DNA from: Brugia malayi
Lineage: Eukaryota; Nematoda; Chromadorea; Rhabditida; Onchocercidae
DNA: 64,000 nucleotides
NCBI RefSeq assembly: GCF_000002995.4
Contig: NW_025062477.1
Span: 11,132,649 to 11,196,648 of the forward strand
Direction of reading: 5' to 3'
Positions 52,406 through 64,000 of the stretch are shown here, piece after piece. The notes beneath the pieces are model-generated. The model had not been told where the DNA came from and made no database searches. It worked only from the letters and a program-made list of their open reading frames with translations. The position numbers and the translations under genes were made by a program. How positions within the stretch are numbered: the stretch's first letter is position 1; each line of letters begins with the position of its first letter.

Positions 52406-53462
52406 GTAGAAATTAATTTAGCAATTAATTCGAATGAAATCAAAAAAAAAAAAAAATTCAATTCGATCAGTAAGAAAATTAAATTAATGGATGTATACAA
52501 ACTAGCGACAACTACAAAAGTTCCTAGCCACTTGCCTGCTGAAGATCATTTTCAAATTGATGGATAATTGACTGATTGATTGATTGTTTAATTTACATGT
52601 TAAGTCAACAGCATATATTTTTATGAAAATTTGAAATTAAAGATATTAAATGAAGTAATTTACTCAAATTAAACAAAAAAAAAAAGTAAATTCTTAATTG
52701 TTGAATCATTTTTTTTAATTTAAAGTACATTTTTTCTTTCTCATAATTTTCTCTTTGATATTAAAATAATCCAATCAATAATTATTATAAATTATTTGAA
52801 TTTCATGCTGAGACAAAACGTAAAGATATATATATATATAATACATATAAAAAAATAAAAGGATTAAAAAAATAGCTTACTATTAATACAATGCAATTTT
52901 TAGATTTGCATAAATGCAAAAAAAAAAAAAAAAAAAGGCATGTAATGTCAAATATATATATATCAGAAAAGTTATTATGATTTTTTAAAATCATGAAAAA
53001 ATTTGAAGAAAAAACAAAATTGTTATAAACAAATTATTATAAAAATTAATTTAAGGCCAAAAAAAAAAATGATGCAAAGTTTACATTGACAAAAAAAAGA
53101 AAAAAAAATTGATAATTATTGATTTGAATAATGAAAAAAAAAAAGAAAAACGAAGTAGAAATTAAAGCATTAAGCAGTTGAAACAAATCGAAAAAGAAAA
53201 ATTAGCCAATTTTTGTGATAGATTTTTTTTTTCTTTTCTTCTCTTCTTTAAATTTTATTTTTTTCGTTTGAAAAAAATATATAACAGAAAAATTAGAATT
53301 TATAAAATTATCACTTAAACAGTTTCAATTTTGTTTGTACTTTTTTTTTTTTTTTTTCTACTTTATAGATTGTGTGATAATTTTTTATGATTAAAAAGAA
53401 AATAAAAAGACAAAAATAAAATTAGAAAAAAAAAAAAAAAAAAGAAAATGAATTTGGCTTTA
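49156..53462. other. Gene-free interval between NME6-like and Grainyhead genes
   Basis: About 4.3 kb, AT-rich, with purine-rich tracts at 51340-51400 and 51820-51960 and long A/T homopolymers near 52193-52400. The minus-strand open frame at 49772-50137 starts with a plausible amphipathic stretch (MEEIRQIGDTINKIRKLLHE). It degenerates into a poly-Phe segment at an A-run and has no splice partner, so it is not called. Confidence 0.5.
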
Positions 53463-56400
53463 TTATGTTGCTTGTGAAAAATGTGTTGGCGGTAATTCAA
53501 CAAGCGTTACTGTACAACATGATGGATCATCTTGCGCTTGTTCAATATCAATGATAAAGGTATCCTCGTTACAGTAATGCTTCAACATATCATCATCCAA
53601 TTTTACAGTTACACCTTTGGTGCACTGCTTAAATAAACCCGATATCTGCAACAAAAACAACAACAAAAATTTGAAATTAAAATAATCATTAGAGTAGTTT
53701 AAAATGATTATTATCATAAAAAAAAAAATAATGATATGCTATGAAATACAATAATAATTATCATTTGAAACCATTACATTAATATATTAACAAATGCTGT
53801 TAATACTAATAATCTTTTTAAAGAATTTTTGTAATAGTTTTTAATAATTTTATTTAAAATATTCAATAAATTTATTTAAAAATCTTTATAATTATTTATT
53901 CGTTATTTATTCGCTTGTTTACTCATTCATTTGTTTAAATAAGTATTATATTTAATTATTAAAAGCAAAAAAAATTTTACTGTTTATTTTTGAGCAAAAT
54001 AAAAAACATAATTGTTTATGAAAATATCATTGATTAAAAAATAACGATGTGAAGAGAGTAATGAATTACCTTATCACTTTCAACACCAAATTTTTCAACA
54101 ACTGCTTGTATAAAACCGGTTAATGAGGGAGGTATAATATGCAATGGCGTATAAATTTGTTCATCTCGTTTCCTTACGTATAGCATTACTGAAATTTACA
54201 CTTAACTTTTATCAGTGCTTAAATTTTTTTGAATACATTGTAATTAATTTAATTATAAATATATGAGTATAAAGATAATAAGTTTGTATGTGAATGCATA
54301 CGTAATACACATACACGTATGCATTTGCATGCACGTGTACGTATGTATGTGTGTGGACATATAGAAGTGCATTTGTATGTGTCAATAAATGTATGCATAC
54401 GTATGTGTATGTGATGTGTATCAGCACGTGTCTGTGTATGCATATATATTGTATGTATGTATGTATGTGTGTATGTATGTATGTATGTGTGTATGTATGT
54501 ATGTATGTGTGTATGTATGTATGTATGTGTGTATGTGTGTATGTACTAGTTAACGACTAAGAAAATATTTCATATTTTTGTAACTCATTGTAAATTTCTA
54601 AAAAATACCCAGATTTTTTTTAGCTCTTTTAGATATTTTAAAAAATCGTTAAATCAAAAAAAGAAAAATTACGAAAGAAATATTTGAGAAAAAAAAAAAA
54701 AAAAAAAGGAAAAACGGATGCACGCAAATAAAAAAGAAAAAAAAAAACGAAAAAGAAAGAAATGGGAAATTGTAATAGCGTACGATTCAATTAAAACTAA
54801 ATTTTTTTCATCATTTCCATTTTTATTATTTACAGAAATTAAATTTTCAATTTCAAATAAAAAAAATGAAAAAAAAAAAGAAATATATGAATATTTTAGA
54901 AAAGGATAAATTATTAAAATAATTACAAAAATGTTTAAATTCATCAACAAATATTGCATATTAATTTATGAATGTTATTATAAAGTGTTACTTTCAATTT
55001 TTATTTTAAAAAAATCTTAATAAAAAAAAAAAAAAAACTTTATTTATATTAAAAGTGGATAATTAAGGAGAAAGACAATAATTTGATGGTGAATATTCAT
55101 TAAATTTAAATGGCAGGAAGATTTGAACTGATTTAATTATCAGTAATTTAATGTTTGAAAGAAAAAAAGAAAAAATGAAATACAGTATCCAAAAAAAAAA
55201 GGGATAAAAAAATGTGACATACGATTTGTTGAACTAATCATCATCACATTATGATTATCATTTCATGACAAGCAATAGTGTAAAGTAGCTTTTTGCAGGT
55301 ATACGGTATTAGTTCAATTCAAGCACAGCCAATCAAATGCCAAGTAATGGGCATTTTTACACTATTGATTTTATCAACGTTTGCAATAATTGCTGACATT
55401 TATTAGTAATGAATGAATGATAATATTCTATCTATATTTTATCTATTAATTAATTAATTAATTAAAAATTAATTAATTAGAAACTATAATAATATTTTAT
55501 CTTCAAAATTAATGCAATAGTAGTAGTAGTAGTAGTAATATTTGTCGCTGTTGTTGTTGTAATATTAAATTAAGAAAAATGTGATATCATTTAAAAAATG
55601 AAAATAACAAAAGTGAAATGAGAAAAAAGAAAAAAAAAAATGTTTGAAAATTTTGAAATAATTATAGTTGCAAAATTATCATAAATCATTACTTTCTTCT
55701 ATTAATTTAATAAAATTAAACCTTTAGTATTTAATTCTTTTCTATACTATCTTTCTTTTTTTTTTTCAATAACTTCTAAAATTTTTATTTGTGTATGAGA
55801 TGAAAAAAAAAAAACTACAAATAATTTAATTTTTATCATAATCTTAAACATATTAATTTTTGTCAAAAATTTCCAAATATATTACTAAGCTTTTATTTGT
55901 AATTAACTTCTATTTAGAATTAATTTTACTTATTTATAATTAATTTCTATACTTTTATTTATAATTAATTAATTAAGAATAAAAAAAAAAGGAAAAATAT
56001 TGTTTCTAGAAACTTTAAAATTAATCAATCAATTTTTATGTGTTATTTTGAAGTGAAAATAAAAAAATTTTTATAGCAAAATCTGATAAACTTAAATTGA
56101 TGAAAAAGTTTTATAACTTGAAAAATGAAAAGAAAATGATAAAATAAAATAAAAATAAAAATATATATATGCAAAACTTACTCCTTTCAGATGTTCTAGG
56201 CCGTTTTGTAACCGGTTCTAATTCTGATAATGGATCAAAAGCAAGGCTACTTTCAAGGTAACGTGAATCATACTCATCAGGTCCAATAAATAAAGCAGCA
56301 CGTTTAGTTAGATCACTCATATGATAAAATTCGGAACGTTCACATGGTTCATGGTATTCACCATCTGATTTTTTACGTCCTATAATATTGTTTACTCGTC

Positions 56401-59400
56401 TCTTTTCTTTTTTTTTTTTTTGAAATTTAAAGATAAACATTTATTGCATATTGTTAAAAATACGATAAAAGCATCCAATATAAATTATATATGTTTGATA
56501 ATAAAATAAAATAAAAAAAAAAGCATTTATTTTTTTCTTTTGTTTAATAAATTTTCCTAATTAAAAAAAAAAAATAATTGTTGATAAATATATAATTTTT
56601 TTTCTTGTTTTGTTATCATTTTTTGGATGCTTTTGTCATTTAAATTTGTAAACAAATAAAAGCAATGACATTAAATTGACGTATACGTTTCAATAAAAAT
56701 TTTAGACACAAATGTAACAAATGAGCAAAAAAGAAAAAAAAATGGAAAAGGAAAAAGAAAAGAAAGAGTATTTGGAGAAAAGAAGAAGACGAAAAATGAA
56801 ACAAAATTTTGTAATAAACAACCTTGAAGTCTGCGTTTTTCATCTCTTCGCGTCTCATGTAGCATTTTTCTGTTAGCACCCTATAAAGCTTTTTTACCAA
56901 GAAAGTTAAAAAATATTATAGCAAAAAAAAAAGAAAAAAGAGAAAAAGTAAGTGAAAAAAAAAAAAAAAAAAAAAACAAGAAAGCATTTATTTTGTTATG
57001 TTATAGTAAGCTATAAGTAACAAAAAATATTATAGCAAATTAGCTGATTTGAAAAGCAAAATTAATTTTAAAATATTCTATTTTCATATATTATCAAAAT
57101 AACATTTTTTTTTTCTTTTTTTACACAACAACTTTATTATTGTTTTTGTTGTTGTTGTTGATATTATTGTTATTGTTTTTGTTATTATGCATAAATAACA
57201 AGGACAAAATGACGACACAAACGCACACAAAATTATCACAATAATTTTAAAACACAATAGCTAAGCGCAATAAAAAAATGATTATTGTTGTAGCCAAGGA
57301 TATCAGTAAATGCATATGTATATATAAGTTTAGAATTATTTATTCTAAATGAAGAATTTTGAAAAATTAAAAAAAAAATATCAAAAATATTAGAAATATT
57401 TTTGAATAAAATTGAAAAAATTATGATAACCTTGGCTATAACAAAAGCATAGACAATAAAGCCATTTTCAAATTATTATGCGCTTATTTATTTATTCTTT
57501 TTCTGTTTTCAATTATCTCAATTACCTGTTAATTTACGCTTTTGAGCCCTTTTGTCCTCGTCACGTAATTTTCTTTCTGCTCCCTAAGTTAAAAAAAAAA
57601 TTTTTGTTTAAATTTTTTTAACAATGTTAAATTACCATAAATTTTATTCACATGAATTTAATTTTCAATCAATGATAAGCCAAAAAAAAAAGGAAAAGAT
57701 ATAGTAAAAGGAATAAATTAATGTTTTTTTTTTTCTAACAACCGACAATGATTCAGAATTAAAATATAGTAATTAATACTGAAAAGATTGAAAAAAATGA
57801 TACATTTCAAAATTTTTAAAGAAAAAAATGATTTAACGATTGTTTTTTTTTTTTTTGATAAAACTTTATATAATAGTGTAAATCATACAATTCATCGAAC
57901 GAAGTTTGATTTAAACTTTTTAAACTACAATTTAAAATACAATGACAAGAATTAATATTTGATATTCAAATCTGATTTCAAATTCAAATGAGGGCAAATT
58001 TTTAAAATTAATAAAACATCATATATCTAGAAGTAGTAGTCAATAACAATTACTATAAACAATTCTAATTTTTTTCTTTAATTGATCAGAAAAATGTGAT
58101 TAACAAATTTTTAATTTAAAAAAAATTTTTAAAAATTTTATTACAATTATTGAAAAAAATGAATTAATAGCTAAATAGAATATTGCAAAATTGATAAGCT
58201 AATGACATTTTCCGAACCACTATGAAAAGATTATCACCAAAAATAAAAAGAAAAGAATTTCTTTTTTCATTCAATCAAACGTCTACGAAATTTAATGCTG
58301 CGACACATATATCGTATTTTTTTTTTATTTTCAATCATATAAATATGAAAATTATAAATAATACGTCTTTTTATTAAGATCTGAAAATCTTTGTCAAAAT
58401 TTGAAGTCAAATTAAAAATTGAAATTGTGAACAGTTGACTAACCTTATCACAAAATACTTTAATTTGGCAATATCCTCGATGAAATGGTACATCGGTATT
58501 ATCATTTTCATCGTAAGTATCAATTTGAATATGAAGTGGAAGACCTTTGACACCTTTTTGATTACTAAAATCTGTTGACAAACACTGCACTGCAATGCTG
58601 ATCTAAAAATTTATATGTAAATAAGATTTTAAAAGATGTCTTATTGAATTCTAGTTTTTGTCAAAAAAAAAAAAGTAAATATTCTGATGATTAATGGAAA
58701 TTTCGGAGAAAAAATCCAAGAAATGGAATACTGTAAAAAATGTCAATCGAAGAAAAATTAAAAAAATAAAAAAAAAAAGAAAAAAGAATCTGCTCATCAC
58801 TTTCAGTTGCTGAAATTATCAAGTTTGATGAAGTGAATTTATCAAGTTTTTTTAATCAATCAATCGATTAATCAATCAATTGATTGATCAATACAGTAGA
58901 CATTAATTTGACTTCCACACATATTAGTGTACTTTAAATTTGCTATTAACAAATTAATCACTGTCAATAATTTACGATGTTACACTTTCTTGGTAATAAT
59001 CTAAAATATTTTAAATAATAATGAAATTTTATTTTTGACAATTTAATTATTTCCCTCATTTTACGCGTCCTTTTTTTTTGAATTTATTTATTTTTTTTTT
59101 GTACATTTTAACTTATTGATTTTTATGTTTTGAATTTTATTTTATTATTAAATATTTTTAAGATTGAATTGGTGGAGAACAGAAGTAGCAATTGTTAGTT
59201 ACTGCTTAAGAGATTGAATAAAAAAAAAAATTAATGGAATGTAATGATTGAAATATAAATATTTATTAAAATAGAGCTAAATTATAATCAATTAATTTAT
59301 TATCACATATTAATATCATTCTAAAGAACGAAAATTTAGTTAGCAAAATAAAACAGAACAAAATTTGTATAATTTGATGTTAATACTTAATTAAATAAAA

Positions 59401-62400
59401 AATGTGATTGCTTTATATATTGAAAATTTAAATTATGTTTGAATTTTAGTCTTTTTTTTTTTTTGTTTATATATTATCAAGACTCAGAGAAATGAAAGAA
59501 TTTATAAAAATTCAAAAAAAAAAAAACAAACAAAACAAAAAACAAAATGCTAAATAGATTCAAACAAGTCATCAATGATTATGAAAATAATTGATGAAGA
59601 AGTTAATAATAACAAGTGATAAATGGGTTACTGATAAGAGTATAAATATCTGATATAGTGATAACTGATAACTAACTTTAACACTTGATTGCTCCGTTGG
59701 ATTCCAATAAAATTGTACAGCATTATGCGCAATTTCCTCAATTTGTCCAATCATGCCAGAGCTATTTTTAGCATCAATTTCTAGAATTCGTTGTTTAACC
59801 GAATGTTGCCTAGAATGCCAGAATTGCCAAGTTTTAATCTCTTCCTCATATGTTTTATCTTCTCGAAATACAATCATTAATTGACTCTGAAATAAATAAA
59901 TAAGATAAAATCATAAAGATGTAAATATAAAATAAAGAATTATATAAAATTAATAAATAAATAAATAAAACTAAATAATTAAAATCAAGCAATAATAAAT
60001 AAAAAGATAAAATATTTATTATTAGCTATATTTTTTTGTAAATTAATTAAAATTGTGGGTTTTTTTTAAAAAATTTTTAAATAGAAAAAACTAGTTCAGC
60101 TTGTGCTTTTTTTTTTTTAAATTATTAAATAACAAAATGGAAGATGTATTTTTTTTTTCTCAAGAAATTTTTACTAAAATTAATTTTGAAAATTTTTTAA
60201 ATAAATATAAATAACATTTGTCACACCTAATTGGTAGGTAAGAAATTTTCACAATACTATCATACCTGGATGACTGAAATAGAAAGTATCATTTTGAAAT
60301 GGGTCTGGTTTTTTTTTTTTTTTTTTTTTTTTTTGTAACACTACAACATTTTGTTCCCACCACCACAATCCATTGCAACAAGTTAATCTAGCCTGTTTTG
60401 TTGTATCATCATCACTAATACCGGTACCTGATACAGGTAATTCTGGTATTACTACTTGGTAATTCTGGTATTACTACTTACTACAACTACTATAAGACCA
60501 AAAAAGAAAAAACAGGAATTAAGAAAATATTATCTTTAATTACACTAATTAATATGTTTAAATTCCTGAATTAATTATTTGTTATTAATATGTTTAAATT
60601 CCTAAATTAATTATTTGTTATTAATATGATAAAAAAAAAAAAAAGATTAAAGTTTTTAAACTTAATAAAAAAATTTTTTTTTACACTAATTAATATATTT
60701 AAATCATATACATATGTATAATTAATTATTTAATATTGAACTGATAAAAAAAACAAAAAAAAGATCATAATTTTTAAAATTAACAAATTTTCTTTCCTTT
60801 TTTTCATAATGTTTTTAATTTTTCCATTCCAATTAATTCATTAAATATCATAATTTAATAATTTAATTTATATATTATTAGAAAGTAAGTGTATATATTA
60901 AAATATTTTATAAAATTTAAATAGCTTAAAATTTGTCAATTTTCAACTCTTTTTTTTCTTATATAATTGCAAAAATATTTATAATACACACAAAAAAAAA
61001 AAAAAAAAAAGAAAAATTTACTGATTAATAATATATTTTAATGTATTTATAAAAAAAATTAATGAAGAAAGTAAAACAAAAATAATGATGAAAGTAAAAC
61101 TTTACTTTAACTGTAGGACTTTTTAGTGGCTTACAAAGATCAGGAATGTAATCAAATGACACAGTATAAAATTGTCCTTTATTGACGTATGTCATCCGAT
61201 CATCTTCTTTACGAACAGATGTTGATATTGGTGCTTCTAATACATATTGAAAGCCCAAACTGTTCTCTCTATAAATAAATATAAGGAAAAGTTCAAAATA
61301 AAAAAAAAAAAAAAAAAAGGAATTATATATTTTAAATTCTAATTTTAATATTTTATTTTTTAGCAACAAACAAGACAATAAAAGACGATATTTTAATTTT
61401 TTAATTAATTAGTACTAATGAATACAACTATTATTTCACTTTTTATTTTGAAAAAAGAAAAAAACTCTACGTCTATTTATTAATTTTTTTGAAAAATACT
61501 TTATGTTATTTTTTTTTTCTCTCTTTTTTAATTTGAAAAATTTTATGCATTCATTTTTATTTTGTATTTTTGTTTTTTTTTGTTTGTAGCTAAAAATGAT
61601 TGGAATTGTTAATTTATGAGTATTAATATTATTTGATATGATTTAACAATTTGCATAAATGCAAAAGAGTATCTGAAAAATATGAGGAAAACCAGTTTTT
61701 ATTAACGAATAATTCAGTTACCTATCATAAAATTCATCATTATTTTCTTCTCATCAACTGATAAATTGAAATAGCAAAATGATTTCATTTTTTCTTTTTT
61801 CTTAATTTCATCATATTTCCTCTAGTTTTTTCAAAGAAAAAAAAAGTAAAATTAAAAAAAAAAAAGAAAAACAAATTTAGAGCATATATATAATTAAATC
61901 AGATATATTATTGCATTAATAAGTTTTATTATATATTATTATTAAATTACTTTTATTGCAAATTAATTAAAATGTATGCAGATATCATCATTGTTATTAC
62001 CATTATTAGCATCATCATTACTTTTATTATAGTTACTATATTATTATTATACTATCGTTATCATCATTATTATTATTTTTTATAGCAATAATATATATAT
62101 TTCAATAATTGTACTGTAAATGAGTTAAAATTTTGATTATGTTTGTTCATGTTTTTGTTGCATATTTTTTATATAATATTCAAAGTGCATTCAAATGAAG
62201 GAAATAATTTCCTATAATTTAATTCAATTTAATATTTAATATACGAATAATATGAATTCAAAAATTTTTAAGTGAAAATTTACATATACACTATGTGAAA
62301 TGATTCATGCAATGATAATTAAAAATATATTTTATATGTAAATTTTTAGTAGAAATTATAAAATTTAATTTCAACAAATGTTATTTCTTTTTTCCATGCG

Positions 62401-63828
62401 CGAGAATTTTATGCATATTAGTTGATCCATATGATTTATTAGCATTTGAATGTTTAAATTTAATTATTTTATTAATGGATGAGAAAAATGGAAATTGGAA
62501 TAAAAGATTGTTTAAAGTAAGCTAAATGCTAATAGACATTGGCAAGAACTAATTTCTAAATTATTTCATTTCTAATTGAAAGAAAAACGAACGAAACGAA
62601 CACATTGATTTATTTTTAAAATTTAACAAGAAAAAGAAAATCTTTAAGAAATTTTGAATTATTTTTTTTTAATCCAAATTTTTTAAAATTCTTTTTTTAA
62701 TTTGTTAATTAAAAAAAATTACTTGAAAAATTTTAAATACACGACGAATAAATGTGTAAAAACAAAGTTGAAAAAATGGATGAGCGGTTAATCAAAAGAA
62801 AATTTCAATTTTGGATTTCGATTCAATGATGAGAAAATGTCACAAGGATATATGATTAAGGACATATATAATTGTATGTATGTGTGTGTGTGTGTGTTTG
62901 TTGTTTGTTGAAAATGGAAAATAATAAAATGAAATTTAAGAAGCAAAGATTACTTTTAATTATTAGTAAAAATGCGATTAAGAAATTTAATAGAATTAAA
63001 AAAATTTTATATGCTTAAAAATTTTTTACGTATAAATAACTATAGTAATGTTAAGAAAAAATGTATAATTTTTATTACCTAATGCTTGAAATTTTAAAAT
63101 TTTGTAAATTAAAAATTTTTTTTTTTAATTTGAAATTTTTTCAATTTGTTTTTTTTTTTTTCTTATAAATTCAATTGCAGGTATTAAAACGAACAATTTT
63201 GGTATAACAACCGGTGAATCACGATGACTTAGTGAACGTTCAGTTCGATCACTGGTAGCTGATTGAATACCATGTAATACCTCGGTTGCTGCATAAAAAT
63301 CTTCATTTTTTGTTGCAATTAATGATAAATCAGCACCAATACCGCTATCAACCGGTGAAGGCATTTCAACTGCAGCTTTATATACCCGAGTTTCTTGTTG
63401 TTGCTGTTGTTGTTGTTGCTGTTGTTGTTGTTGTTGTTGCTGTTGTTGTTGTTGCTGTTGCTGCTGTTGAGATTGTGGTACCTCTTGTGGATACTGTAGA
63501 GCACTAGCACGTTGTTGCTGCTGTTGCTGATACTGTTGATAGTGTTCCATAGGACGTTGCCATTCATGAGCTGTTACAGCACCTTGGAATACGGTTGGAT
63601 AATAAAGTGGGGTAGCACTTGATGGAGCTGTGATAATGGACGTTTGACCTTGTGCTAGGCCAATAGCTGCATAATCAGTGTAAACACGACTATAGCTAGG
63701 CATTGAATAGTACTGTTCAATTGGTTGCATTTTGCTTAAATCTTGTAAGCTTGGTTGACTAAGTGGTGCCAAATCAATTGGTTCACTTTTTGGTGAAAAA
63801 TCATGCTGTTGTTGTTGTTGTCCACGAC
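53463..63828 (-). CDS. grh-1: Grainyhead-family transcription factor (5' end outside the window)
   Basis: Minus-strand exons 63195-63828, 61106-61268, 59677-59886, 58444-58602, then one of two alternative 58-nt exons, then 56182-56379, 54070-54188 and 53463-53645. They keep phase and give 573 residues from the first base of the left-most known exon, which starts in phase 1, so at least one exon lies beyond 64000. Family role: sequence-specific activator of epidermal and cuticle-barrier genes. Seen: a Gln-rich activation region with an interrupted polyglutamine tract; the CP2/Grainyhead DNA-binding domain ([82 protein letters not shown]); a linker ([28 protein letters not shown]); and the C-terminal ubiquitin-like dimerisation domain ([12 protein letters not shown] to [13 protein letters not shown]). 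Introns are large and repeat-rich. Confidence 0.94.
54451..54544. repeat. Higher-order (ATGT) microsatellite
   Basis: Four exact copies of the 20-mer gtatgtatgtatgtatgtgt run from 54451 to 54530, followed by decayed ATGT. TG/CA-rich sequence at 54285-54450 leads into it. Intronic in the Grainyhead gene; the overlapping open frames are artefacts. Confidence 0.92.
55440..55540. repeat. (TTAA/AATT) palindromic array and (TAG)n tract
   Basis: taattaattaattaatta is followed by its self-complementary continuation at 55446-55480. A TAG trinucleotide run lies at 55518-55537. Grainyhead intron. Confidence 0.8.
56823..56880 (-). CDS. grh-1: Grainyhead alternative exon B (GANRK version)
   Basis: 58 nt, phase 0 in and phase 1 out, with acceptor CTTTATAG and donor CAAG|GTTGTT. 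It encodes [19 protein letters not shown] plus the first base of a Gly codon. It is homologous to exon A (57526-57583) at 9 of 19 residues and has the same length and phases. Spliced between FCDK and [11 protein letters not shown] it gives an uninterrupted protein. It keeps the first Arg-Lys of the GAERK motif, but the Arg three positions on is Leu. Predicted to be mutually exclusive with exon A. Confidence 0.8.
57526..57583 (-). CDS. grh-1: Grainyhead alternative exon A (canonical GAERK version)
   Basis: 58 nt, phase 0 in and phase 1 out, with acceptor ACTTAG and donor ACAG|GTAATT. It encodes [19 protein letters not shown] plus the first base of a Gly codon, the family-typical sequence following FCDK in the DNA-binding domain. 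Joining it to exon B instead of to 56182-56379 would meet a TAA within three codons, so the two exons cannot be used together. Confidence 0.88.
58871..58888. repeat. Perfect 18-bp palindrome
   Basis: atcaatcaattgattgat is self-complementary and sits inside a longer ATCA/TGAT-rich patch (58854-58892) in a Grainyhead intron. Confidence 0.8.
60436..60479. repeat. Two exact tandem copies of a 22-bp unit
   Basis: 60436-60457 and 60458-60479 both read ggtaattctggtattactac followed by tt. They lie at one end of a less AT-rich intronic block (60340-60480) of the Grainyhead gene. Confidence 0.9.
60549..60736. repeat. 36-bp period repeat with a diverged outlying copy
   Basis: Copies at 60549-60584 and 60585-60620 differ at one or two bases. 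A fragment follows at 60621-60629, and a diverged copy beginning cactaattaatatatttaaa lies at 60683-60736. Grainyhead intron. Confidence 0.75.
63395..63520 (-). repeat. Polyglutamine-coding CAA/CAG tract
   Basis: Within the Gln-rich exon of the Grainyhead gene, mixed CAA and CAG codons encode a run of over 20 glutamines, with a second short Gln run ([11 protein letters not shown]) nearby. The mixed codons suggest a selected or partly stabilised tract rather than a recent pure expansion. Confidence 0.9.
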
Positions 63829-64000
63829 CTATAAATATATTTACAGATTTTAATTTACTAAAAAAAACTTAAAAGTAAAATATTTCAACTATAATTGGTT
63901 TTTTTTTTTTTTTTTTTTTTTTAAATGTCATACATATTCTTTTTTTTTTTATCAACAAAAATATAACATATATTTTAAAAATAAAGAAAATAAATTATGT

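Noticed and set aside
52210..52567. Lys-rich and Phe-rich frames on opposite strands
   Set aside because: Mirror images of the same A/T-rich low-complexity sequence.
61720..61760. 36-nt exon-like segment with TTTATCAG acceptor and GATAG|GTAACT donor in a Grainyhead intron
   Set aside because: In the phase imposed by the preceding exon (CCAAAATT|) it meets TGA immediately.

Overview
The window is eukaryotic nuclear DNA, strongly AT-rich and full of A/T homopolymers and microsatellites. Every recognisable gene is split into small exons with nematode-style acceptors (TTTCAG/TTTTAG/TTATAG). Two genes have a pyrimidine-rich AG acceptor a few bases before the ATG, as expected for spliced-leader trans-splicing. 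Protein similarity recalled from family knowledge and the compact gene structures suggest a parasitic nematode, probably a spirurid/filarial species. The species call is inference. I found no operon, transposon, CRISPR array, tRNA or rRNA gene.

Layout. 1-2.5 kb: a tiny two-exon secreted-peptide gene (+), possibly a truncated secretory FKBP, flanked by a direct repeat. 3.06-3.79 kb: a degenerate minisatellite. 4.9-8.3 kb (+): GH99 endo-alpha-1,2-mannosidase (MANEA type), 9 exons, 466 aa. 14.2-17.8 kb (+): ZnT1-like SLC30 zinc exporter, 9 exons, 475 aa. 21.5-24.5 kb (-): an unrecognised 6-exon gene with a one-base frame discontinuity in an A7 run. 24.5-34 kb: gene-free, rich in microsatellites, including about 240 bp of (AAT)n. 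34.0-39.3 kb (-): mitochondrial import motor subunit TIM44, 14 exons. 41.4-44.6 kb (-): DHHC palmitoyltransferase of the ZDHHC9/14/18 group, 6 exons, 351 aa. 46.3-49.2 kb (+): NME6-type nucleoside diphosphate kinase homologue, 4 exons, 155 aa. 53.5-63.8 kb (-): the 3' part of a Grainyhead transcription factor gene; its 5' exons lie beyond base 64000.

The genes look like unrelated housekeeping or developmental loci: glycoprotein trimming, zinc export, protein import, S-acylation and epidermal transcription. They are not a functional cluster. The palmitoyltransferase and NME6 genes are divergently arranged across about 1.6 kb, and the MANEA and zinc transporter genes are tandem but 6 kb apart.

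The most interesting signal is in the Grainyhead gene. Two homologous 58-nt exons (57526-57583 and 56823-56880) encode alternative versions of the GAERK segment of the DNA-binding domain. Both start in phase 0 and end in phase 1, so including both or neither breaks the frame. This is the signature of mutually exclusive splicing that would change a probable DNA-contact loop. A second theme is three GC-AG introns among about 51 inferred introns, one of which splits the catalytic cysteine codon of the palmitoyltransferase.

All exon models were built by hand from splice signals and reading-frame phase. No alignment or search was run.
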